The translations under genes and the position numbers were made by a program. From contig NZ_CAKTVX010000001.1 of assembly GCF_934630525.1 (NCBI RefSeq), positions 186,001 to 250,000 of the forward strand: 64,000 nt of DNA, written 5' to 3'. Source of the stretch: an uncultured Slackia sp. (GTDB lineage: Bacteria > Actinomycetota > Coriobacteriia > Coriobacteriales > Eggerthellaceae). Shown here one piece after another: positions 40,411-49,227 of the stretch. Within the stretch, counting starts at the first letter, position 1. Every line of letters begins with the position of its first letter. The notes below the pieces were generated by a model. It had not been told where the DNA came from, did no database searches, and saw nothing but the letters and a program-made list of their open reading frames with translations.

Positions 40411-42534
40411 ATGAGAACCGTTTCCTTAGTTTTGGACATACAAACCCAGTCGCTTGACAGCCTCTATACCTACGTAGTTCCCGCCGATATGGTCGGCGTG
40501 GAAGTGGGTTGTGCCGTGCTTGTCGAATTCGGCGCGCGCCGTGCGATTGGCTATGTCATGGAAGTTTGCGAGCGCCTCGATTCCGAAATTGATCCCGAAT
40601 CGGCGGCGCGCCTCAAACCGTTGCTCTCGGTGCTTTCCTCGCCCTATTTCGATGAGGACGGCGCCGCGCTTATCCAATTTATCGCTCATGAATACGTGGC
40701 GCCCCTCAGCTCGTGCGTGCATTTGCTCACGCCCGTGGGCCGCGCGCCGAAGGTCGTGAAACGCGGCGATGTGTGGGAGCTGCAAAAGCCTGCGCGTCGC
40801 AGGAAGAAGAAGGGCGAAGCCGAGGCGCCCGTGCCGCTCGATGAAGAAATCGCCGAGGCCGCCGAGGCGCGTGAGGGTTTTGCGCTCACCGAAGGCCAGA
40901 CTGCGGCGCTCGCGTGCGTCGACGCGTGCATTGACCGCTGCGCCGGCGAGGTGTGCGTGGTCGACGGCGTGACGGGGTCGGGCAAAACCGAGGTATACCT
41001 GCGTGCGATTCGCCATGCGCTCGAGTTGGGGCGCGGTGCTATCGTGCTCGTGCCTGAAATCGCGCTTACCCCGCAAACGGTGTCGCGATTCGAGAGCCGC
41101 TTCGGCGATACCGTGGCCGTTATGCACTCGCGCATGACGGCTGGCGAGCGCTTCGACCAGTGGGAAGCGGTGCGTCTGGGCAAAAAGCGCGTGGTCGTGG
41201 GTGCGAGAAGTGCGCTCTTTTGCCCCATGGCAACGCTTGGCCTCGTCATTATCGACGAAGAGCACGAAAGCACCTATAAGCAGGAAAGCGCGCCGCGCTA
41301 CCACGCGCGCGATGTGGCCGCATGGATGGCCCAGCGCACCGGCGCGGCGCTTGTGCTGGGCAGCGCGACTCCTTCGATCGAGACGCTGTGCCGCTGCAAG
41401 GTCGACGATATGTGGCATCGCGTGGTGCTTCCGACGCGCGCGAACGGCAAGCCCATGCCCGAGGTGCGAATTGTCGACATGGCGAAGGAATTCGGCCGCG
41501 GCTCTCGCTCTATGTTTGCGAAAGAGCTGCAGGAAAACCTGTTCGCCGCGGTCGATGCGGGCCGCAAAGTCGTGCTCATGTTGAACCAGCGCGGGTTCGC
41601 GAACTTCCTGCTGTGCCGCGATTGCGGCTATGTGCCCGAATGCACTACGTGCTCGGTTTCGCTGACCTATCACGAAGTGGGCCGCAAGCTCGTGTGCCAC
41701 CATTGCGGCAAAACCTCCCAGGCGCCCGTGACGTGCCCGGTGTGCGGAAGCCCCTATTTGAAGAAGTTCGGCGCGGGAACGCAGCGTGTGGAGATGGAGC
41801 TGCGACGCGTACTCGACGACCACGCGAGCGCAACCGGCCAGCCGGCTGTTCGCGTGGTGCGCATGGATTCCGACACCACTGCGACGCGCGATGCACATGA
41901 AAAGCTGCTCGCCGAATTCGGCCAGCCCGGTGCGGCAGTGCTTTTGGGCACGCAGATGATCGCGAAGGGCCTCGATTTCGACGATGTCGTGCTCGTGGGC
42001 GTGATCAATGCCGACACGCAGCTGCGCCTGCCCGATTTCCGATCGGCGGAACGCACGTTCGACTTGGTGGAGCAGGTCGCGGGCCGTGCGGGCCGCGGGC
42101 GCTTCGAGGGGCGCGTGCTCGTGCAAACCTATATGCACGACGCAATGGCCATTCGTGCGGCTGCGCATTACGATCGCAAGCGTTTTCTTGCCGATGAGCT
42201 GCCGAAACGCAAGATGCTCGGGTACCCGCCGTATGCGCGCTTGGCGAATATTTTGGTATGGGGCGCTGAAGAGGAAGCCGTGCGCGCTGAAGCCGAGGCG
42301 CTCGCGAAGCGCGTGCAGGAGCAGATCGACGATATCGTGGGCGATGGCTGGCAGAGCTTGGGTGCGGCGCCGTGCGCCATCGACAAGCTGCGTGGCCAGC
42401 ATCGTTGGCATATTTTAATCAAGGCGCCTGCAGGGGCCGACATCTCAAAGCTCGCCGAGCCGGTGATTCGCAAACGACGCGCGAACAAAAAGGTCAACGT
42501 CGCCGTCGACGTCGATCCGTACAGCTTGCTGTAG
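40411..42534 (+). CDS. priA: primosomal protein N' (replication restart helicase)
   Basis: 707 residues. Walker A GVTGSGKTE (about residue 190), Walker B region VIIDEEHE, helicase motifs GSATPS and QVAGRAGRG, and eight zinc-binding cysteines in CRDCGYVPECTTC and CHHCG...CPVC. An N-terminal 3'-BD domain precedes the helicase core. PriA recognises stalled forks and reloads the replicative helicase. The linker near residue 130 is a short Arg/Lys run. Start fixed by ATG 40411 with the leaderless promoter; a start further upstream would run into the metK terminator. Confidence 0.95.
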   Translation: MRTVSLVLDIQTQSLDSLYTYVVPADMVGVEVGCAVLVEFGARRAIGYVMEVCERLDSEIDPESAARLKPLLSVLSSPYFDEDGAALIQFIAHEYVAPLSSCVHLLTPVGRAPKVVKRGDVWELQKPARRRKKKGEAEAPVPLDEEIAEAAEAREGFALTEGQTAALACVDACIDRCAGEVCVVDGVTGSGKTEVYLRAIRHALELGRGAIVLVPEIALTPQTVSRFESRFGDTVAVMHSRMTAGERFDQWEAVRLGKKRVVVGARSALFCPMATLGLVIIDEEHESTYKQESAPRYHARDVAAWMAQRTGAALVLGSATPSIETLCRCKVDDMWHRVVLPTRANGKPMPEVRIVDMAKEFGRGSRSMFAKELQENLFAAVDAGRKVVLMLNQRGFANFLLCRDCGYVPECTTCSVSLTYHEVGRKLVCHHCGKTSQAPVTCPVCGSPYLKKFGAGTQRVEMELRRVLDDHASATGQPAVRVVRMDSDTTATRDAHEKLLAEFGQPGAAVLLGTQMIAKGLDFDDVVLVGVINADTQLRLPDFRSAERTFDLVEQVAGRAGRGRFEGRVLVQTYMHDAMAIRAAAHYDRKRFLADELPKRKMLGYPPYARLANILVWGAEEEAVRAEAEALAKRVQEQIDDIVGDGWQSLGAAPCAIDKLRGQHRWHILIKAPAGADISKLAEPVIRKRRANKKVNVAVDVDPYSLL

Positions 42535-42693
42535 GTGGTGTGAGCTTTGCTCCGGTACGCCGCGCTGGGGTGGCGTGCCAGAGGGCCATGCCCAATCGGC
42601 CACTCGTCAGGCGCGCATGTGTCGTCGACCCCCGCCGTCCGCGTATTTGTGTGTACCATCTGCGCATTTGTCGGGCCGTGCGCCACTCTTTGA

Positions 42694-42699
42694 TATACT
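42694..42699 (+). promoter_or_regulatory. -10 box upstream of def
   Basis: TATACT within TGATATACT, 69 bases before the def ATG. The -35 is weak (TTGTCG, spacer 20). A small GGGCC/GGCCC hairpin (42729-42746) lies in the leader. Confidence 0.4.
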
Positions 42700-42767
42700 C
42701 TCGGCTGCAAACTTTGCTTGTTGAAACGGGGCCTGATTCGTGGCCCTTTCGATAAAAGGAACTGAAT

Positions 42768-43310
42768 ATGGTTTTTGACACGCTCCCGGTGGTGGAATAC
42801 CCCGACCCCATTCTTCGCCAGGTGTGCGAGGAGTGCGACATCAAAGACAAGAGCTTGAAGAAGCTCGCGAAGCAAATGGCGAAAACGATGTACAAGAACA
42901 ACGGTTGCGGCATTGCCGCGCCGCAGGTGGGCGTGCTTAAGCGCATCATCGTGATTGACTGCGACCAGGAAGATGGCCGCCAAGATTCCATCACGCTCAT
43001 CAATCCTGAAATTCTTGAGCTCAAAGGCGAATTGGTCACCGAAGAAGAGGGCTGTCTTTCGTGCCCCGGCATTTCCGTGCCTGAATGCCGCCGCGAATAC
43101 GCCGTGGTGAAATTCACCGACTTCGACGGCGAAGACTACATCATTGAAGGCGATGGCCTACTCGGTCGCTGCCTGCAGCATGAAATCGATCATCTGAACG
43201 GCAAAACGCTGTTTGAAAGCGCTGCGCCCGCTGCGCGTCTCAAGGCGCTGCGCGATTACGAGATTGCGCGAGCGGCAGGCGCCAAGCCGGGTGACACGAG
43301 CATCGACTAG
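42768..43310 (+). CDS. def: peptide deformylase
   Basis: 180 residues with all three motifs: GCGIAAPQ, EEGCLS and QHEIDHL, which give the metal ligands and the catalytic Glu. It removes the formyl group from nascent proteins. It is followed 27 bases later by fmt, which puts the formyl group on, and then rsmB, the usual bacterial arrangement. ATG 42768 follows AAAAGGA. A 20-residue C-terminal tail after the last helix is unremarkable. Confidence 0.96.
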   Translation: MVFDTLPVVEYPDPILRQVCEECDIKDKSLKKLAKQMAKTMYKNNGCGIAAPQVGVLKRIIVIDCDQEDGRQDSITLINPEILELKGELVTEEEGCLSCPGISVPECRREYAVVKFTDFDGEDYIIEGDGLLGRCLQHEIDHLNGKTLFESAAPAARLKALRDYEIARAAGAKPGDTSID

Positions 43311-43337
43311 CAAACACTTTCGAAAGGCGGTGATTCC

Positions 43338-44291
43338 ATGCGCGTTGTGTTCATGGGAACCCCCGATTTTGCGGCGAACATTCTTATCGAGCTGAAGGAA
43401 CAGCACGACGTCGTCGCCGTGTACACGCGCGCCGATGCGGTGCGCGGCCGCGGCAAGAAACTTGTGCCGTCTCCGGTGAAGGAAGTCGCTCTTGGCGCGA
43501 ACATTCCTGTGTTCGAGCCCCGCACGCTTCGCGACGATGCTGAAGTTGAGCGTCTTCGCGCCCTTAACCCCGACGTTATTTGCGTCGCGGCGTACGGCAT
43601 GATTTTGCCGCAGGCTGTGCTCGATATTCCGAAGCATGGTTGCTTGAACGTGCACGCGTCACTTCTGCCGAAGTACCGCGGCGCGGCCCCCATCGAGCGC
43701 GCCATTCTGAATGGCGACGACGAGGCGGGCGTGTGCATCATGCGCATGGAGGCCGGTCTTGACACGGGCGATTACTGCATTTGCCGTTCTTGCCAAATCG
43801 CGGGCATGAATGCCGAGCGTTTGACGGGCGAACTTGCCGACAAGGGCGCGTATGCGCTGCTTTCCGCCCTCTACGATGTGGAGCACGGCGTGGAACGTTG
43901 GGTCAAGCAGGTTGAGGAAGACGCTACGTGGGCGCCCAAGATTGAAAAGGGCGAACTGAACCTGAATCCCGCGATCACCTGCGTCGAAAACCTTCGCCAT
44001 GTGCAGGCATCGGGCGTGCAGCACCCCTCGAAGTGTTCCATTGCGGGCAAAGGCGTCACGGTGCTTTCCGCATCGGCGCTTTCGCAAGACGATTCGTGCT
44101 TCGAGGCCGCTTCGGGCCTCGCGCAGGGCAAGGTGTTGTTCGCGCAAAAAAGGTTGTTCCTCGGATGCGCCGACGGCGTTTTCGAGATTCTGGAAATAAA
44201 GCCTGATGGGAAAAAGGAAATGGATGCTCGTTCGTTTGCTGCGGGCGTGCAGAACATCAAGTCGGGCGAGATTGAGTGGGAGACATTGTAA
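43338..44291 (+). CDS. fmt: methionyl-tRNA formyltransferase
   Basis: 317 residues. VVFMGTPDFAANIL opens the Rossmann formyltransferase domain; NVHASLLPKYRGAAPIERAI contains the catalytic region. The C-terminal OB-like domain is present (residues about 205-315). It formylates Met-tRNA(fMet) using 10-formyl-THF. ATG 43338 follows GAAAGGCGG. The next gene starts on the base after its stop. Confidence 0.95.
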   Translation: MRVVFMGTPDFAANILIELKEQHDVVAVYTRADAVRGRGKKLVPSPVKEVALGANIPVFEPRTLRDDAEVERLRALNPDVICVAAYGMILPQAVLDIPKHGCLNVHASLLPKYRGAAPIERAILNGDDEAGVCIMRMEAGLDTGDYCICRSCQIAGMNAERLTGELADKGAYALLSALYDVEHGVERWVKQVEEDATWAPKIEKGELNLNPAITCVENLRHVQASGVQHPSKCSIAGKGVTVLSASALSQDDSCFEAASGLAQGKVLFAQKRLFLGCADGVFEILEIKPDGKKEMDARSFAAGVQNIKSGEIEWETL

Positions 44292-46478
44292 ATGGCATAC
44301 GATAACAAGGGCGCAGGCGATTCTCGCGGCAACCGACCGAACAACAACCGCGGCGGCAACGGCCACGGCAATGGCGGCTATCGCGGAAAGGGCGGCGACT
44401 CTCGCGGGCGCGGCAACGGCGACAAGGGCGGCTTCCGCGGCTCGAAGGGCCAGGGCGGCTACAAGAAGCACGACGGCGAGCGCAAATTCGACCGCGACGA
44501 CAACCGCGGCGGCTATAAGGGCGGCAAGCCCCAGGGCGGCTACAAAGGCCGTGGCAATCGTGACGATCGCGGTGAAGGCCGTAAGTTCGACCGCGACAAT
44601 CGTGGACCGAAGCGCGATTTCAAGCGCGACGACAACCGCGGCGGCTACAAGAAGCATGACGGTGAGCGCAAGTTCGACCGCGATGGCGACCGTGGCGGCT
44701 ACAAAGGCGGCCGCGACTTCGACCGCAAGCCTCGCGGCGATCGTCGCGACGGCGATCGTGATTTCAAGAAGGGCGGCTACAAGAAAGACTTCAGCCGTGA
44801 CGAGCGTAAGTTCGAGCAGGGCGAGCGTAAGTTCGACCGCGATGGCCGCAAGTTCGATCGCGACGACCGTGGCCCGAAGCGTGAGCGCTCCTTCGATGGC
44901 GACAAGCGTGACGACCGTCGTTTCGACAAACGCGATGGCGGCAAGTTCGAGGGTCGTGGAGACCGCCGTTTCGACGATCGTCCGAAAAAGCGCTTCGACG
45001 ACGACAAGCATGGCTTTAAGCCGCGCCGCGACGACGAACGCAGCGACGCGCAGGTCGACGACGATGCTCCTCGCAGCGAGTATCGCGAGCACCGTCGCAA
45101 GGGCGAAGGCTATCGTGGCACGGGCGGCGGCTACCGCAAGCCCAAGGGCCAAGTGCATGTGACGCCTGCTCGCCAGGCCGCCTGCGCCATTGGCCGCGTA
45201 GTGCGCGAGCGCAATGCCTATGTTGCCGAAGTCACGCCTGCCGTGCTCGCCAAATTCCAGGGTATTTCTCCCGAAGACGCCGCGTTCGCCACGAAAATCG
45301 CGCGTGGCGTAACCGCGACGGTCGGCACGCTCGACGAGTTCATTAACCGCAACATGAAAACCCCGAACGACATCGACGAGGTCGTTCGCGACGCTATGCG
45401 CGTGAGCGCCTATGAGCTGCTGTTCCTCGACAAGCCTGCCTATGTGGTCGTTGACCAGGGTGTTGAGCTCGTGTGCTCCGTTGCCCCCAAAGCGGGCGGC
45501 CTTGCCAACGCCGTGCTGCGCCGCATGTCGGAAAGCGCGAAAACGTTCCCGTTCGGCAACCCGAACCTGAGCCTGCAGGTGCTCGCGCGTTCGCAGGCCT
45601 TCCCGATGTGGCTCGCCAAGCGTCTCATGAACGAAATGACGCTGCCGAAGGCGACCGCATTCATGCGCGCCTGCAATACCGACGCCCCGGTGTTTATCGC
45701 CGTGAATTCCGTGAAGGGCGATTTCGAGCAGATCGAAGAGGCTTTTGACCAGGCGGGTTCGCTGCTTGAGCCGTCGGAAGACGTGCAGGGTTGCTATCGC
45801 GTGAAGGAGGCCCGTTCGCTGCGCAGCGCCGACGTGCGCGCGCTGTTCGAGGCCGGTGAGCTGCTCGTGTCCGACGAGGGCGCGCAAACTGTGGCTCAGC
45901 TTGCCATGCCTGCCGAGGAGCCCGCGAGCTTCCTCGAAATCGGTTCTGGTCGCGGCACGAAGACCATTCTGCTCCAGAGCGCCGCGCATCGCGCATTTGG
46001 CCATTGCGTGCCTATGACCTCGGTCGACGACCATGAGTTCAAGGGCAAGATTCTTGGCGAGCGCTGTGCTGCGTATGGCATCGACACGGTTGAGTCGCTC
46101 ACGGCCGATGCGCGCACTCTTTCGCAGAAGTTGCCCGAGGCGAGCTTTGACGCCGTGCTGCTCGATGCTCCGTGCTCGGGCGTTGGCACGCTGCGCCGTC
46201 ACCCCGAGATTCGCTGGCGTTTGAAGCCCGAAGACATCACCAGCATGGCCTCCATCAACCTCGACTTGCTCATCGAGGCGGCCAAGATGGTGAAGCCGGG
46301 CGGCGTTATCACCTATGCCACCTGCACGGTTTTCCCTGAAGAAAACGAGCAGGTTGTCGAGCGCTTCCTGAAGACGAAGTTCGGCGAGCAGTTCGAAATC
46401 GAGGAGCAGGTACAAACCACGCTCACGTCGAATGGCCCCGACGCCCATTACGCCGCGCGCCTGCGTCGCCACTCATAA
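44292..46478 (+). CDS. rsmB: 16S rRNA (cytosine967-C5)-methyltransferase with a long RGG/KFDRD-rich N-terminus
   Basis: 728 residues; RsmB normally has about 430-450. Residues 1 to about 285 are low-complexity Gly/Arg/Lys/Asp sequence with repeats such as ERKFDRD, NRGGYK and KKHDGERKFDRD, and no hydrophobic core, so probably disordered and RNA-binding. From about 290 the normal protein begins: NusB-like domain (TPARQAACAIGRVVRERNAY), then the SAM motif FLEIGSGRGTKT, the catalytic Cys motif DAPCSGVGTLRRHPEIRW and YATCTVFPEENE. ATG 44292 touches the fmt stop; no better internal start with a ribosome-binding site is apparent. A terminator follows at 46510. Confidence 0.9.
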   Translation: MAYDNKGAGDSRGNRPNNNRGGNGHGNGGYRGKGGDSRGRGNGDKGGFRGSKGQGGYKKHDGERKFDRDDNRGGYKGGKPQGGYKGRGNRDDRGEGRKFDRDNRGPKRDFKRDDNRGGYKKHDGERKFDRDGDRGGYKGGRDFDRKPRGDRRDGDRDFKKGGYKKDFSRDERKFEQGERKFDRDGRKFDRDDRGPKRERSFDGDKRDDRRFDKRDGGKFEGRGDRRFDDRPKKRFDDDKHGFKPRRDDERSDAQVDDDAPRSEYREHRRKGEGYRGTGGGYRKPKGQVHVTPARQAACAIGRVVRERNAYVAEVTPAVLAKFQGISPEDAAFATKIARGVTATVGTLDEFINRNMKTPNDIDEVVRDAMRVSAYELLFLDKPAYVVVDQGVELVCSVAPKAGGLANAVLRRMSESAKTFPFGNPNLSLQVLARSQAFPMWLAKRLMNEMTLPKATAFMRACNTDAPVFIAVNSVKGDFEQIEEAFDQAGSLLEPSEDVQGCYRVKEARSLRSADVRALFEAGELLVSDEGAQTVAQLAMPAEEPASFLEIGSGRGTKTILLQSAAHRAFGHCVPMTSVDDHEFKGKILGERCAAYGIDTVESLTADARTLSQKLPEASFDAVLLDAPCSGVGTLRRHPEIRWRLKPEDITSMASINLDLLIEAAKMVKPGGVITYATCTVFPEENEQVVERFLKTKFGEQFEIEEQVQTTLTSNGPDAHYAARLRRHS

Positions 46479-46509
46479 CGAATTGCCGCGCAGAGCGTGA
46501 ACGTATATG

Positions 46510-46537
46510 AAAAGAGCCCCGATTGGGGCTCTTTTCT
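46510..46537 (+). terminator. rsmB terminator
   Basis: AAAAGAGCCCC (46510-46520) pairs perfectly with GGGGCTCTTTT (46525-46535), loop GATT. It is symmetric and can also work on the minus strand for ogt. Confidence 0.9.
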
Positions 46538-46707
46538 TGCTCTATGGGCTTTCTTTGCGTGGGCAATACGCGAGGTCGGTATTCGTTCGGTGTTCGTCGG
46601 CCATGCTCGTAACGTCTTTTGGCGGTGTATGTCGGGTTCGAATACCGCGCGTGATGTCCTTTGGGGTCTTGTGCTCGACTGAATCGCTCGTCTTCGCGCC
46701 ACTTAGC

Positions 46708-47190
46708 CTATTTCATTTTCGAGGTATCGACGCCCTCGAGGTCGAGCAGGTATTTCTTGATTTTCACTCCGCCCGCGTAGCCCACGAGCTTGCCGTCGGC
46801 CCCAATGACGCGGTGGCACGGCACCACAATGGGCAGCGGGTTTTTGTTGTTGGCGAGTCCCACCGCGCGAAAACCCTTGGGGCTGCCGACCATTTCGGCG
46901 ATTTCCGCATACGTGCGCGTTTGGCCGTAGGGGATCGTTTCGAGGGCTTTCCAGACTTTGAGCTGGAATTCGGTTCCATGCGGCGAGAGGGGAATGTCGA
47001 AGAAGCGGCGCTTGCCTGCGAAGTATTCCTGCAGTTGCGTTGCGGCTTTGTTCGTGAGCGCGCTCGGGCGGCGCGGGCCATCGTGTGCAACGTCGCCAAA
47101 AGCTATCGCGCAAATGCCCGCCTCGTCGGCGGCGATGCTCAGTCGCCCCATGGGCATGGCGTATACAAAATAGTTCGTGCAGCGTTGCAT
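46708..47190 (-). CDS. ogt: methylated-DNA--protein-cysteine methyltransferase
   Basis: 160 residues. IVVPCHRVIG contains the acceptor Cys; GFRAVGLANNKNP and YAGGVKIKKYLLDLE are family regions. It repairs O6-alkylguanine by suicidal transfer to its Cys. ATG 47190 has AAAGGA upstream at proper distance; the ATG six bases earlier has none. It lies on the minus strand between two + operons and diverges from rpe. Confidence 0.93.
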   Translation of the reverse strand: MQRCTNYFVYAMPMGRLSIAADEAGICAIAFGDVAHDGPRRPSALTNKAATQLQEYFAGKRRFFDIPLSPHGTEFQLKVWKALETIPYGQTRTYAEIAEMVGSPKGFRAVGLANNKNPLPIVVPCHRVIGADGKLVGYAGGVKIKKYLLDLEGVDTSKMK

Positions 47191-47300
47191 GGTCATCCTT
47201 TCGTGTGTTCTTCGATTATAGGCGGCAAGCGCTGCGGCTGCGTTAGAATGGAGGAAAAGGCAGGGGCCTCGCCCGAAATTCATGCAAGCAAGGAGCCAAT

Positions 47301-48029
47301 GTGTTCACCGAGCCGAAAATCGCACCATCAATTCTGTCCGCCGACTTCATGAATATGGCCCGCGATGTGGCCGAAATTGAAGAAGGCGGTGCCGCGTTCG
47401 TGCATGTCGATGTGATGGACGGCCATTTTGTGCCGAACCTTACGTTCGGCGTGCCGTTCGTCGCTGGCCTGAAGAAAATCACGAAGCTGCCGCTCGACGT
47501 GCACTTGATGATTTCCAACCCACTCGAGCAGCTGCCCTGGTACCTGGAGCATACGCCCGACATCGTCACGGTGCATGCCGAGGCGCTCAATGCCGAAGCC
47601 GGTCAGTTTGATTTGGCGATCGACATGATTCACGAGGCTGGCTGCAAGGCCGCCATCGCCATGAAGCCCGATTACGATGTCGAGCATATCAAGCCCTATA
47701 TCGCGAAGCTCGACATGGTACTGCCTATGAGCGTGTTCCCGGGCTTTTCTGGCCAGAGCTATATCCAAGGAATCGAGGCCAAGGTCGCACGTATCGTTGA
47801 AATGGCTCGTGAGGCGGGCGCCTCGCCGCTCATCGAGGTCGATGGCGGCCTGAAGGCGAACGATCCCACGCGTGCTGTGTGCGCGGCGGGCTGCGATGTG
47901 CTTGTTGCGGGCAGCGGCGTGTTTGGCGCGTCCGACCGCGCGGTCGCAATCGCGGAAATGAAGGCCGTTGCCGCTGAAGCCCAGAAGAATGGTTTCGTGG
48001 CTCCGTGGACGAACGACGTGCAGGCGTAA
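47301..48029 (+). CDS. rpe: ribulose-phosphate 3-epimerase
   Basis: 242 residues. APSILSADF, HVDVMDGHFVPNLTFG and DVHLMI give the metal and catalytic residues. The phosphate/loop region reads LPMSVFPGFSGQ where most enzymes have VMTVNPGFGGQ, so the sequence is slightly unusual. It interconverts ribulose 5-phosphate and xylulose 5-phosphate. GTG 47301 follows AAGGAG. The cysteine desulfurase gene follows 16 bases later. Confidence 0.92.
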   Translation: MFTEPKIAPSILSADFMNMARDVAEIEEGGAAFVHVDVMDGHFVPNLTFGVPFVAGLKKITKLPLDVHLMISNPLEQLPWYLEHTPDIVTVHAEALNAEAGQFDLAIDMIHEAGCKAAIAMKPDYDVEHIKPYIAKLDMVLPMSVFPGFSGQSYIQGIEAKVARIVEMAREAGASPLIEVDGGLKANDPTRAVCAAGCDVLVAGSGVFGASDRAVAIAEMKAVAAEAQKNGFVAPWTNDVQA

Positions 48030-48045
48030 AAGGGGCATGCAAGCA

Positions 48046-49227
48046 ATGCAAAGCAAGCGCATATATCTGGACAACGCGGCAACCACGCCATTGTGTGATG
48101 CGGCAGCAAAGGCCATGGCGCCTTATATGGAGCCGGGAACGCAGGCGCCTTTCGGCAATGCGAATTCGCTTCACTCCATTGGCCGCGAGACGTTTTCCAC
48201 GCTCGAAGATGCGCGTGCGCGCGTGGCTCGCGCTCTGAAGGCCCACCGTCCCGACGAAATCGTGTTCACGGGCGGTGCCACCGAATCGGATAATTCGGCA
48301 ATCGTGGGCATGGCGCTTGGCGCGCGCGAAAAGGCTCGCTTGGCGGGCAAGCATGGGCCGTTCAAGGTGGCAACCTCGCGCATCGAGCATGAGGCCGTTC
48401 TCGAAACGAGCCATATGCTGCGCGCGCTCGGCTTCGAGTTCGAATTTGTCGACAACGATGGCTCGGGCAAGGTAACGCCTGAAGCCCTGAAGCGTGTCGT
48501 CGATGAAAACACCCTGGTGGTAAGCGTTATGGCGGCCAACAACGAGGTGGGCACCATCGAGCCTGTGGCTGAGCTGTGCGGCGTTGCCCATGCGGCTGGC
48601 GCGCTGTTCCATGTCGATGCCGTTCAGGCGCTCGGGAAAATTCCCGTCGATCTGAAGGGCTGGGGCGTTGACGCCGCTTCGTTTTCCGCCCATAAAGTGG
48701 GCGGCCCGAAGGGCGTCGGCGTGCTCTATCTTGCGGCGAAAACACCCTATGTGGCCTATTTGCCTGGCGGCGGTCAAGAAAACGGGCGCCGTAGCGGCAC
48801 GCAGAACGTGTGCGGCATCGCAGGTGCTGCCGCGGCCATTGAGTTCGCCGTGGCCGAGCAGCCTGCTTATGCGGCGCGAGCCCGTGCCATGCGCGACGAT
48901 TTGTACGCGCGTTTGGGCGCCATTAAACGCGTGGTTCCGTCGGTTTGCGTGCCTTGTGGCGGCGAAGAATTCCTGCCCAACATCGTGAATGTGTGCGTGC
49001 GCGGCTTCGAGAGCCAAACGCTCATTCTGCAGCTCGATATGCGCGGAATCTGCATTTCGGGCGGTTCGGCCTGCGCATCGGGAAGCCTCGATCCTTCGCA
49101 TGTGCTTTCCGCCCTCGGCGTCGAACGCAACCTTGCCCAAGGCGAGCTGCGCGTGTCGATTGGCATGGAAAACACGCAAGCCGACATCGATGCATTCTTC
49201 GAAGCGTTCAAGGAGGCGATTGCATGA
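48046..49227 (+). CDS. cysteine desulfurase (NifS/IscS-like)
   Basis: 393 residues. YLDNAATTPLC at the N-terminus, PLP-binding Lys in SFSAHKVGGPKGVG, and the active-site Cys in CISGGSACASGS. It takes sulfur from cysteine for Fe-S cluster or thio-nucleoside synthesis. No iscU or mnmA lies next to it here. ATG 48046 was preferred to 48037 for spacing from AAAAGGGG. The end overlaps the PHP gene start (ATGA). Confidence 0.93.
   Translation: MQSKRIYLDNAATTPLCDAAAKAMAPYMEPGTQAPFGNANSLHSIGRETFSTLEDARARVARALKAHRPDEIVFTGGATESDNSAIVGMALGAREKARLAGKHGPFKVATSRIEHEAVLETSHMLRALGFEFEFVDNDGSGKVTPEALKRVVDENTLVVSVMAANNEVGTIEPVAELCGVAHAAGALFHVDAVQALGKIPVDLKGWGVDAASFSAHKVGGPKGVGVLYLAAKTPYVAYLPGGGQENGRRSGTQNVCGIAGAAAAIEFAVAEQPAYAARARAMRDDLYARLGAIKRVVPSVCVPCGGEEFLPNIVNVCVRGFESQTLILQLDMRGICISGGSACASGSLDPSHVLSALGVERNLAQGELRVSIGMENTQADIDAFFEAFKEAIA

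Noticed and set aside
44300..45160. Tandem-repeat region that could be a CRISPR or satellite
   Set aside because: Repeats are irregular, in-frame and code for the RG/KFD-rich tail of RsmB; there are no constant repeats with unique spacers.
46577..46660. T-arm-like GGGTTCGAAT and a CGGTATTCG/CGAATACCG inverted repeat
   Set aside because: The bases around GTTCGAA do not form a T-stem, no acceptor stem exists, and a 9-bp inverted repeat alone is weak evidence.
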